A stretch of DNA of 64,000 nucleotides from Niabella soli DSM 19437 (GTDB lineage: Bacteria > Bacteroidota > Bacteroidia > Chitinophagales > Chitinophagaceae), in the NCBI RefSeq assembly GCF_000243115.2, contig NZ_CP007035.1:4154001-4218000 (forward strand). Direction: 5' to 3'. Position numbers and translations under genes: made by a program. Shown here piece after piece: positions 1-6,134 of this stretch. The notes beneath the pieces were generated by a model. The model was not told where the DNA came from. It made no database searches and saw only the letters and a list, made by a program, of their open reading frames with translations. Numbering within the stretch: the stretch's first letter is position 1; the number at the start of each line of letters is the position of its first letter.

Positions 1-1
1 G

Positions 2-2470
2 CTGTTCGCCTTATTGTTTGGCCTGGGAATCATCGTGGATGACGCCATCGTGGTAATTGAGAACACGCACCGGATCTTTACGGAGGCCAAAGGAAAGCTC
101 GATTCGCAACGTTCGGCCATGGCCGCAGCAGGCGAGGTATTTGTTCCGGTGCTGGCCGGTACCTTAACCACACTGGCCCCCTTCTTCCCGCTATTATTCT
201 GGCCGGGGATCATCGGTAAGTTTATGATCTACCTGCCATTGATGCTGATCTTTACGTTAGCTGCATCCCTGATCGTAGCCTTTTTAATGAACCCGGTATT
301 TGCGGTTGATTTTATGAATCACGCAGAGAACCCGGAACATAAAAAGAAATCCGACGTGTTCCGGTCCCGGCCGTTCATCACGATGGTGATCATCGGTATT
401 TTCTTTGATCTGATCGGATTGGCGTTTTTCAAAAAAGGAAGCACGGCTTTCTTTATAGGCAACCTTAGCTTGTTTTTGGCGTTGCTCACTGTTTTGTACA
501 CCTATTTTATTGAAGATTGGATCCATAATTTTCAAAACCGGGCCTTGCCCTGGATCATGGGGCATTATGAAACCTTGCTACGCTGGGCATTGAAGGGCTG
601 GCGGCCGGTATGGCTTTTATTGGGCGCCTTTGGATTGTTGGTCTTTTCATTTATGCTCTTTGGCGCCTCGGCAGGGGCCGGAAGAACCAAAGTGGTATTC
701 TTCCCGTCCTCCGATCCTAATTTTATTTATGTGTACCTGAAATTGCCCAGTGGAACGGATGTGAAATACACAGATTCAATCACCCGCACCCTGGAAGCCA
801 AGGTAAATCAGGCGTTGGATCAGGATCCGTTAAAAGGGAAAAAGAACCACGTGGTAGAAAGCGTTATTGCCAACGTGGCGGTTGGCGCTGCCGATCCCAA
901 CAGCGGCGATCGCAGTACGCGTAGCAACCTGGGGCGTATACAGGTGTCGTTTGTGGAGTTTGAGAAGCGGCATGGAGTAGGTACAGCACAGTACCTTACA
1001 AAAGTGCGCCAGGCCATTAAAAATATCCCCGGCGCTGAAATATCGGTGGAGCAGGAAAAGAATGGACCTCCTACCGACCCGCCGATCAATATTGAGGTGG
1101 CGAGTGAGCAATTTGATAACCTGATTCCTACGGCCGTAAATCTGAAAAATTACCTGGATAGTTTGCAAATACCCGGGGTAGAGGAATTGAAAATGGATGT
1201 GGACCTTACCAGTCCGGAAGTAGCGCTGAAAGTGAACCGTGAACGGGCTTTGAGCGAGGGGGTTTCTTCTTACCAGATCGGCATGCAGATACGGACCGCA
1301 CTCTTTGGAAATGAGGCCAGCAAAATAAAGAACGGGAAAGATGAGTATAAGATCTATGTGCGTAATACGGAGCTGCAAAGAAAGAACCTGACCGACCTGC
1401 TCAATATGAACGTGGTATTCCGCGACATGGCTACCGGCAAGGTAAAAAGCGTACCGATCAGTTCCGTTGTGGATGTGGATTATACCAATACATTGGGAAG
1501 CGTACAGCGTAAGAACCAAAAGCGGATGATCACGCTGCGCAGTAACGTTCTGGAATCGGAAGGCTATACGCCTACGGCAGTGAACGCGCAGATTAAATCG
1601 GCAATCGATAACTTCCATCCAACGGGAGAGGATGTAACGATCAAACAGACCGGTGAAGGCGCACAGCAGGCAGAAACGGGGGCCTTCCTTGGGAACGCAT
1701 TGCTCATCGCCCTTGGGCTGATCTTATTGATCCTTGTAGCCCAGTTTAACTCCATGAGCAAATCGGTGATCATCCTTACCGAGATCATATTTAGTATCAT
1801 TGGGGTGCTGTTGGGCTTTACATTCACCGGAATGGCCGTGTCAGTGGTAATGACGGGTGTGGGTATTCTTGGCCTGGCCGGTATCGTAATCAAGAACGGG
1901 ATCCTCGTAATTGAGTTTGCCGATGAGTTGCGGGCCCGTGGATTAAGAACCCGTGAAGCCGTGATACAGGCCGGTAAAACACGGATCATCCCGGTATTGC
2001 TAACGGCTATGGCGGCCATCATGGCGCTGATCCCGCTGGCAGTGGGATTCAATATCAACTTTGTAACAATGTTCTCCGAGCTGAATCCGAAGATCTTCTT
2101 TGGGGGGGATAATGTGATGTTCTGGAAGCCGCTGTCCTGGACGATCATCTTTGGTTTGGCCTTTGCGTTTTTCATGACCCTGGTGATGGTGCCCAGCATG
2201 TACCTGATCGCTGAGCGCTTGAAACGCCCGATGCGGAAACAATATGGAGGGAAGTGGATTTCTTTTCTGGGGATCCCTCCGTTTACATTGATTTTCGCCT
2301 ATTTGGCCACCGTAACTACCATGTTAAAGCCACTTCAGAAATTTTATGGCTTTAACAAAAAGGTGATGCAGGTTGCGGCTGTATTAGTGATACCCTTTCT
2401 CATATTATTGTTTATCTACTATATAGGAAGCTTTTTCAAGTGGATTAGAAAACGGAGATCTAAGGGATAA
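2..2470 (+). CDS. RND-family efflux permease (5' end outside window)
   Basis: Inner-membrane, proton-driven pump of the AcrB/HAE1 type that exports substrates through a periplasmic adaptor and outer-membrane channel. The open frame runs from base 2, so roughly the first 350-400 residues (TM1-3 and the first porter domain) lie outside the window. Visible: the TM4 motif GLGIIVDDAIVVIEN near the start, with the paired Asp of the proton relay; TM5-6; the second periplasmic porter domain (about residues 230-540); and TM8-12 with GILGLAGIVIKNGILVIEF. Odd: about 65 residues between TM6 and TM7 contain two extra hydrophobic stretches (about 115-165), and two more hydrophobic stretches follow TM12 (about 755-810). 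Substrate unknown. No adaptor gene is visible. Confidence 0.93.
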   Translation: MFALLFGLGIIVDDAIVVIENTHRIFTEAKGKLDSQRSAMAAAGEVFVPVLAGTLTTLAPFFPLLFWPGIIGKFMIYLPLMLIFTLAASLIVAFLMNPVFAVDFMNHAENPEHKKKSDVFRSRPFITMVIIGIFFDLIGLAFFKKGSTAFFIGNLSLFLALLTVLYTYFIEDWIHNFQNRALPWIMGHYETLLRWALKGWRPVWLLLGAFGLLVFSFMLFGASAGAGRTKVVFFPSSDPNFIYVYLKLPSGTDVKYTDSITRTLEAKVNQALDQDPLKGKKNHVVESVIANVAVGAADPNSGDRSTRSNLGRIQVSFVEFEKRHGVGTAQYLTKVRQAIKNIPGAEISVEQEKNGPPTDPPINIEVASEQFDNLIPTAVNLKNYLDSLQIPGVEELKMDVDLTSPEVALKVNRERALSEGVSSYQIGMQIRTALFGNEASKIKNGKDEYKIYVRNTELQRKNLTDLLNMNVVFRDMATGKVKSVPISSVVDVDYTNTLGSVQRKNQKRMITLRSNVLESEGYTPTAVNAQIKSAIDNFHPTGEDVTIKQTGEGAQQAETGAFLGNALLIALGLILLILVAQFNSMSKSVIILTEIIFSIIGVLLGFTFTGMAVSVVMTGVGILGLAGIVIKNGILVIEFADELRARGLRTREAVIQAGKTRIIPVLLTAMAAIMALIPLAVGFNINFVTMFSELNPKIFFGGDNVMFWKPLSWTIIFGLAFAFFMTLVMVPSMYLIAERLKRPMRKQYGGKWISFLGIPPFTLIFAYLATVTTMLKPLQKFYGFNKKVMQVAAVLVIPFLILLFIYYIGSFFKWIRKRRSKG

Positions 2471-2564
2471 TCGAATCAGGCTCATCTAAAGCCTTTGAAG
2501 GGAATCATGGATAAATTCTCATAAACAGATTGCTTTCGATAACAACCATTAACCTAAGCATAAC

Positions 2565-2598
2565 AAGAATGGTGGCCGCAGTGCCGCCATTCTTTATT
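2565..2598 (+). terminator. Rho-independent terminator after RND permease
   Basis: The arms AAGAATGG and CCATTCTT enclose an inner GGC/GCC pair and are followed by TTTATTTTAT. It lies about 95 bp past the permease stop codon and probably ends that transcript. Confidence 0.7.
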
Positions 2599-2599
2599 T

Positions 2600-2942
2600 T
2601 ATATAGAGCCGATAATCCAAAGCCACGTACGAATCATTAGCCGGGAATGCGGAAAGTAATCGTTCAGCGCTTACCGTCTCACCGCATTGCCGGCCGGGAA
2701 ATATTTTTTAACCACGGCCAAACAAGATGATAATATAAAGCGTCGGGGAACCAGGACCGTAGCGTTTGTTTTATTCCACCGGAACAGCCTGGTGGTAGGC
2801 TTGCTGGGATTCCAAATCATTTGGTGTGCCGTGGGTACATCCCTTTATTAGGAAAATGATCGCCGGGACTGTGTTCAAAATTAACTACCTGCCTCGCCCA
2901 AAAGCATCAACATCCGGGAAAATCAGTGCTTCAGCGCCTCTG
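2600..2942. other. Intergenic stretch, no supported gene
   Basis: I see no convincing gene, RNA or repeat here. The plus-strand frame starting at 2826 lacks a signal sequence, domain and hydrophobic core, is unusually rich in basic residues, and overlaps the better-supported small lipoprotein on the other strand. Confidence 0.5.
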
Positions 2943-3128
2943 TTATCCAAAATAGCCGGCGCTTACAAAAGGCCGGATGTTATTCTCCTGTTGCTGCGGT
3001 ATCTGTATTTGGGTAAAAGGTCTTCTGGGCCGGCGTGGCCGATGCCTGGGGGGCAAACAGGAACTAAAGAAGGTGGCCAGAAAGACAAAGATTGCGAGCG
3101 TGCGCAAAATGTTGCTAGGTCGTTTCAT
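2943..3128 (-). CDS. Small putative lipoprotein (61 aa)
   Basis: A 61-residue frame with a textbook lipoprotein signal: basic start (MKRPSN), hydrophobic core (about residues 10-22), then the lipobox-like FFSSC with Cys24. The mature part is short, rich in Pro and Arg (PPRHRPRRPRRP) and ends in a polar tail. A good ribosome-binding site (AAAAAGGA) lies a few bases before the ATG. Very short basic lipoproteins of this style are common in Bacteroidota, but I cannot assign a function. The signal peptide and ribosome site are seen; expression is inferred. Confidence 0.55.
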   Translation of the reverse strand: MKRPSNILRTLAIFVFLATFFSSCLPPRHRPRRPRRPFTQIQIPQQQENNIRPFVSAGYFG

Positions 3129-3207
3129 AAAATCCTTTTTAGAAGAATAAATTTACTCCTTTTTAAAAGAACGGATTTGCATTTTAACGTATTGAATTAC
3201 CCATAGC

Positions 3208-3236
3208 AAAAAAAGCTCCTTTGAAAAAGGAGCTTA
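3208..3236 (-). terminator. Terminator of the RRM protein gene
   Basis: On the minus strand, AAGCTCCTTT and AAAGGAGCTT form a hairpin followed by a run of T. It begins about 25 bp after the RRM gene stop codon. Confidence 0.85.
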
Positions 3237-3260
3237 ATAAGTTCAGTAAACATAGCTGAA

Positions 3261-3593
3261 TTAATAACGATCACGGTAGCCACCGCCACCGCCTTTGTAA
3301 CCGCCGCCGCTGCTGCTTCTTTTCTTGTAGCCGCCGCCGCTGTTACCGCCTTCTTTTGGACGGCTTTCGTTTACAACGATATTTCTTCCATCAACTTCAG
3401 TGCCGTTTAATGCTTCAATGGCTGCTTTTGCTTCTTCGTCAGTAGCCATTTCTACAAAACCGAAACCTTTGCTGCGGTTAGTGAATTTGTCTGATACAAT
3501 TTTTGCTGATGTTACTTCTCCATAGGGAGCAAACAAGTTTTGTAAATCCTGGTCTTTCAGGTTCCAGCTAAGGTTTCCTACGTAAATGTTCAT
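3261..3593 (-). CDS. RNA-binding protein, single RRM with Gly-rich tail
   Basis: A 110-residue protein with one RNA recognition motif (residues 1-80) and a disordered tail rich in Gly, Ser, Lys and Tyr (81-110). RNP2 is IYVGNL (residues 3-8) and RNP1 is KGFGFVEM (about 43-50), both with the expected aromatic residues for stacking on single-stranded RNA. The family resembles glycine-rich cold-inducible proteins. In Bacteroidota, which usually lack Hfq, related RRM proteins have been implicated in post-transcriptional control. It has its own promoter-like element and terminator, so it is probably a single-gene transcript. The 5' untranslated region is long, about 100 nt. Confidence 0.93.
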   Translation of the reverse strand: MNIYVGNLSWNLKDQDLQNLFAPYGEVTSAKIVSDKFTNRSKGFGFVEMATDEEAKAAIEALNGTEVDGRNIVVNESRPKEGGNSGGGYKKRSSSGGGYKGGGGGYRDRY

Positions 3594-3701
3594 TTTTTTG
3601 AATTTTTTGAAAATAAAGAGAGTGCTAAAACAGTACCAAACCCAATGAACATTTATAATATTCAGAAACTTTTTTACTGAAAGAACACCATAATTCTATA
3701 T

Positions 3702-3709
3702 CAAATATA
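3702..3709 (-). promoter_or_regulatory. Promoter -7 element of the RRM gene
   Basis: On the minus strand the sequence reads TATATTTG, an exact match to the Bacteroidota -7 consensus TAnnTTTG. I see no good TTG at the usual distance upstream. It would give a 5' untranslated region of about 100 nt. Confidence 0.45.
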
Positions 3710-3750
3710 GTGCAATTTATGATGAAGCGCATTTTTTTTAAGAAAATAAC

Positions 3751-3783
3751 AAAAAAAACACACCCGGGAGGTGTGTTTTTAAA
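3751..3783 (-). terminator. Terminator of the rpsF-rpsR-rplI operon
   Basis: On the minus strand AAACACACC and GGTGTGTTT pair around a short loop, followed by a T run. It starts about 15 bp after the rplI stop codon. Confidence 0.85.
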
Positions 3784-3798
3784 AACTTCAAAAGCAGG

Positions 3799-4245
3799 TT
3801 ATTCTGCAACTACCTCAAAATCTACCTCAGTAGCATGACCGCTACCAAAATCGATAGTAGCTTTGTAAGTGCCTAATTCCTTGATCTCATCGGAAATATG
3901 GATCTTCTTACGGTCGATTTCATAACCTTTTTGTTCGCGGATCGCCCGGCTTAACTGCAGGGTGGTAACGCTACCAAATATTTTACCGCTGGTTCCTGTT
4001 TTCGCGCCCAGTTTTAAAGGACCTTCTTTCAGTTTGGCAATTACGCTGTTGATCTCAGCCAGCATTGCGGCTTCTTTCTTCCGGGCCTGTTTCAGGCGTT
4101 CTTCCAGTTGCTTTTTATTGCTGCCGTTGTTCTCTACCGCTAATTTGCGGGGGATCAGGTAGTTACGGGCATATCCGTTTTTTACGTTTACTACCTCGTT
4201 GGCAGCGCCCAAATTATCTACATACTGAATTAAAATTACTTCCAT
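3799..4245 (-). CDS. rplI: 50S ribosomal protein L9
   Basis: Large-subunit ribosomal protein that binds 23S rRNA. The 148-residue length is normal. The N-terminal domain has the classic start MEVILIQYVDNLGAANEVVNVKNGYARNYL with conserved Gly and Lys residues, then a long connecting helix (about 45-75) and the C-terminal domain. The frame is open 21 codons further upstream, but the conserved L9 start is the ATG at 4245. It is the last gene of the rpsF-rpsR-rplI operon, separated from rpsR by 144 bp that contain an imperfect repeat. Confidence 0.97.
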   Translation of the reverse strand: MEVILIQYVDNLGAANEVVNVKNGYARNYLIPRKLAVENNGSNKKQLEERLKQARKKEAAMLAEINSVIAKLKEGPLKLGAKTGTSGKIFGSVTTLQLSRAIREQKGYEIDRKKIHISDEIKELGTYKATIDFGSGHATEVDFEVVAE

Positions 4246-4319
4246 TGTTGTTTTTTTAGTTCCCGGAGCCCAATCGGTGATTGTGACTGTCTGGCACCGC
4301 AGCGCCATTAGGGAGGGTT

Positions 4320-4388
4320 ACTAATCGGTTCATAGTCGATAGATCATAGCTCATAGTACTGCTATGAACCATGATCCATCAGCTATTG
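4320..4388. repeat. Short-period imperfect repeat (CATAG type) between rpsR and rplI
   Basis: The stretch is built from near-copies of a 6-8 base word (TCATAG, TCGATAG, ATCATAG, CTCATAG), then partly inverted words (CTATGAACCATGATCCATC). The 15-base word GTTCATAGTCGATAG also occurs in the trpG-trpD gap near 56952. It does not look coding. Confidence 0.7.
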
Positions 4389-4389
4389 T

Positions 4390-4653
4390 CTATTTCAAAA
4401 GATCTGCTACATAAGGCAGTAAAGCCATTTGACGGGCTTTTTTAACTGCATCAGAAACACGACGCTGAAATTTGAGGCTGTTTCCTGTTAAACGGCGGGG
4501 TAACAATTTACCTTGCTCGTTCAGGAATTTTTTCAGGAACTCTACGTCTTTGTAGTCTACATAGCGGATGCCATATTTTTTAAAGCGACAAAACTTTTTA
4601 ACACGCTTGTCGGTCTTAATGGCCGTCAGATATTTAATTTCATTCTTTGCCAT
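4390..4653 (-). CDS. rpsR: 30S ribosomal protein S18
   Basis: Small-subunit protein that sits beside S6 on the ribosome platform. The 87-residue length is normal for Bacteroidota. The conserved core [19 protein letters not shown] and the arginine-rich [16 protein letters not shown] are clear. It begins 3 bp after the rpsF stop codon, so translation is probably coupled. Confidence 0.97.
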   Translation of the reverse strand: MAKNEIKYLTAIKTDKRVKKFCRFKKYGIRYVDYKDVEFLKKFLNEQGKLLPRRLTGNSLKFQRRVSDAVKKARQMALLPYVADLLK

Positions 4654-4656
4654 AAA

Positions 4657-5013
4657 TTAAGCCTCCACTGCTTTTTCGGTTCCTGTTTTAACGCCACTAT
4701 TCTTTTTTGCATTATACTCAACGGCGAATTTATCGAGTTTAGTGCAGAGATGACGAAGCACAGCTTCATCACGCAGAAGCTGGATCTTCAGCTTCTCATT
4801 GAAGTCGGATGGCGCAGTGTATTCCAATACCCAGTACAAACCAGTGGTTTTTTTCTGGATAGGGTACGCCAGTGATTTCAGTCCCCATGGGTTTTCGTGC
4901 ACGATAGAGCCACCTGCTTCAGTTACCAGACCGGCAAATTTCTTCTGAGCAGCTTTAAACTCATCTTCGCTTAAAACCGGGGTAAAAATCACCATCAATT
5001 CATAATTGTTCAT
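4657..5013 (-). CDS. rpsF: 30S ribosomal protein S6
   Basis: Small-subunit protein that forms a dimer with S18 on the 30S platform. The 118 residues begin with the standard MNNYELMVIFTPVLSEDEF, continue with the ferredoxin-like fold containing GLKSLAYPIQKKTTGLYWVLEY, and end in an acidic/lysine tail. It is first in the rpsF-rpsR-rplI operon, preceded by a TAnnTTTG element and a leader hairpin. Confidence 0.97.
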   Translation of the reverse strand: MNNYELMVIFTPVLSEDEFKAAQKKFAGLVTEAGGSIVHENPWGLKSLAYPIQKKTTGLYWVLEYTAPSDFNEKLKIQLLRDEAVLRHLCTKLDKFAVEYNAKKNSGVKTGTEKAVEA

Positions 5014-5046
5014 TACCCAAATTGTTTTTAAAAAATAAAATAATTA

Positions 5047-5068
5047 CCCCTCAGGGATTCCTAAGGGG
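5047..5068 (-). promoter_or_regulatory. rpsF leader hairpin
   Basis: On the minus strand CCCCTTAGG and CCTGAGGGG form a 9-pair stem (one G-U) with the loop AATC, between the promoter element and the rpsF ATG. S6-S18 complexes are known to bind a leader motif in many bacteria. This hairpin is in the right place but lacks the CCG feature I associate with that motif. Confidence 0.4.
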
Positions 5069-5071
5069 CTG

Positions 5072-5079
5072 CAAAGATA
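5072..5079 (-). promoter_or_regulatory. Promoter -7 element of the rpsF operon
   Basis: The minus strand reads TATCTTTG followed by C, an exact TAnnTTTG match. No TTG is seen at the ideal distance, so the -33 part is weak. The predicted transcript starts at or just before the leader hairpin. Confidence 0.5.
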
Positions 5080-5362
5080 GGCTTTTTGTTTAAAAGTTGA
5101 TAAATTGACGTGTTGATAAGCCCGTGTCAACTTTTAAACTTATAACTGCTCAACTTTCCGGGGCTCCCGGCTGCGGTGCATTTCCCGGCTTCCGTTCCCG
5201 CTGCTGCGGGCTCCGGCATCCCCGCTTTGGCGGGGAGTGCTAAACCCTCCGCATCGGGCAGCCCTTCATCTGTTTATTAAAGCTCTAGCCCTCCCAAGCC
5301 TTAAATTGATTGGAAATCAGATTATTGCATCTTTTCCGGCGAAGCCGAAGCTCTCCGAAGCT
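5080..5362. other. Intergenic stretch with GC hairpins
   Basis: No gene is supported. It contains small perfect hairpins (CCCG/CGGG at 5197-5210; CCCCGC/GCGGGG at 5220-5235) and, near 5335-5362, a run of short words (GAAGCCGAAGCTCTCCGAAG) that looks like broken REP material next to the intact REP that follows. Confidence 0.5.
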
Positions 5363-5410
5363 CTTCGAGACTTGCAGTCTCGAAGCCTTATTCTATCGCT
5401 TTTAGCGATA
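5363..5410 (-). repeat. REP element A, beside the RAYT stop codon
   Basis: Two-hairpin repeat read on the minus strand. Hairpin 1 is TATCGCT-AAA-AGCGATA (5394-5410). Hairpin 2 is CTTCGAGACT-GCA-AGTCTCGAAG (5363-5385). It starts 3 bp after the transposase stop codon at 5414. It has the same layout as the elements at 6003, 6071 and 59766. Confidence 0.8.
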
Positions 5411-5413
5411 AAA

Positions 5414-5971
5414 CTAAAACAATAAATCTATTTCTATTATCCCTTTCTTACCCTGGTAATCTCCTGCACTGCTGTACAGATAATGCTCCGGAGCCGCAAC
5501 CAACCCTGCTCTCACCGGATTTTCATGAATATAGTTGAGCTTGGTCTTCAAAAAGGCCTCGGAATAAACCACTTCCGGATGGTTATTACCTGTCCACACT
5601 TTAAAGTAGTCGTTGGCATTGGTTCGCTGGGCATAGAAGCCGAATAAATATAAAAGCCAATCCCGCCGGCTTTCCGGCTCTTCCTCAATTGATTTAGTGA
5701 TGGCCTTGCTGGTATGTGTTTTAAAATCACGCACCACATCACTTAAATTATTCTCCCTTGCCGTCCAGATAAAATGGGCATGATTCGACATGATTACATA
5801 AGCGCCTATTTGCAAGCCCTTATTCAACCGGCAGAATCTTAAGCTATTAATGATAATATCACGAAAACGCTGTCGTGTAAAAACATCAACCCAGCCCATG
5901 ATGGTGAAGGTGAGGAAATGTGTAGCAGACTGATCCCTGATTTTGTGGCCTTCGGCGAATTCATAGCTCAT
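5414..5971 (-). CDS. REP-associated tyrosine transposase (RAYT)
   Basis: Single-domain HUH/Y1 transposase that cuts and joins single-stranded DNA at REP hairpins. The 185-residue product has the Y1 fold: the metal-binding pair of the HUH motif in SNHAHFIW (about residue 70), a helix with the candidate nucleophile Tyr (LNYIHENPVRAGLV near 150), and a short C-terminus ending YSSAGDYQGKKG. The frame is open 40 codons further upstream, but that part is translated REP/hairpin DNA. The ATG at 5971 (MSYEFAEGHKIRDQ) gives the normal family start. It is flanked on both sides by REP elements, which supports this function over an active insertion sequence. Confidence 0.9.
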   Translation of the reverse strand: MSYEFAEGHKIRDQSATHFLTFTIMGWVDVFTRQRFRDIIINSLRFCRLNKGLQIGAYVIMSNHAHFIWTARENNLSDVVRDFKTHTSKAITKSIEEEPESRRDWLLYLFGFYAQRTNANDYFKVWTGNNHPEVVYSEAFLKTKLNYIHENPVRAGLVAAPEHYLYSSAGDYQGKKGIIEIDLLF

Positions 5972-6002
5972 AACATAGGTTTGTTTAAAGGTAATGCAAA
6001 TA

Positions 6003-6048
6003 ATTGCCAAAGGCAATAAAATAATGCTGCGAAACTGCAAGTTTCGCA
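6003..6048 (+). repeat. REP element B, upstream of RAYT
   Basis: Hairpin 1 is ATTGCC-AAA-GGCAAT (6003-6017). Hairpin 2 is TGCGAAACT-GCA-AGTTTCGCA (6028-6048, nine pairs). It lies 32 bp from the transposase start codon and faces element C as an inverted pair. Confidence 0.8.
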
Positions 6049-6070
6049 GAGCGGCAGCAACATTAATGCT

Positions 6071-6117
6071 CTTCGAGACTTGTAGTCTCAAAGCTCTATT
6101 CTATTGCTTTTAGCGAT
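6071..6117 (-). repeat. REP element C, inverted partner of B
   Basis: Read on the minus strand: hairpin 1 ATCGCT-AAA-AGCAAT (6103-6117) and hairpin 2 CTTTGAGACT-ACA-AGTCTCGAAG (6071-6093). With element B it makes a 115-bp inverted doublet resembling the REPIN units mobilised by RAYTs. Confidence 0.78.
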
Positions 6118-6134
6118 TAAAACTACCGGCAAAT

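Noticed and set aside
830-1618. 262-residue frame opposite the RND permease
   Set aside because: Antisense shadow of a clear permease, with composition typical of a reversed membrane protein.
1564-2199. 211-residue minus-strand frame opposite the RND permease
   Set aside because: Antisense shadow of the transmembrane region; no start site or domain.
2826-3206. 126-residue frame on the plus strand
   Set aside because: It has no domain, signal or start site, overlaps the better lipoprotein on the other strand and runs through the RRM terminator.
5414-5971. Active IS200/IS605 insertion sequence
   Set aside because: There is no TnpB, and the flanks are REP elements rather than the left and right ends of an IS. 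RAYT fits better.
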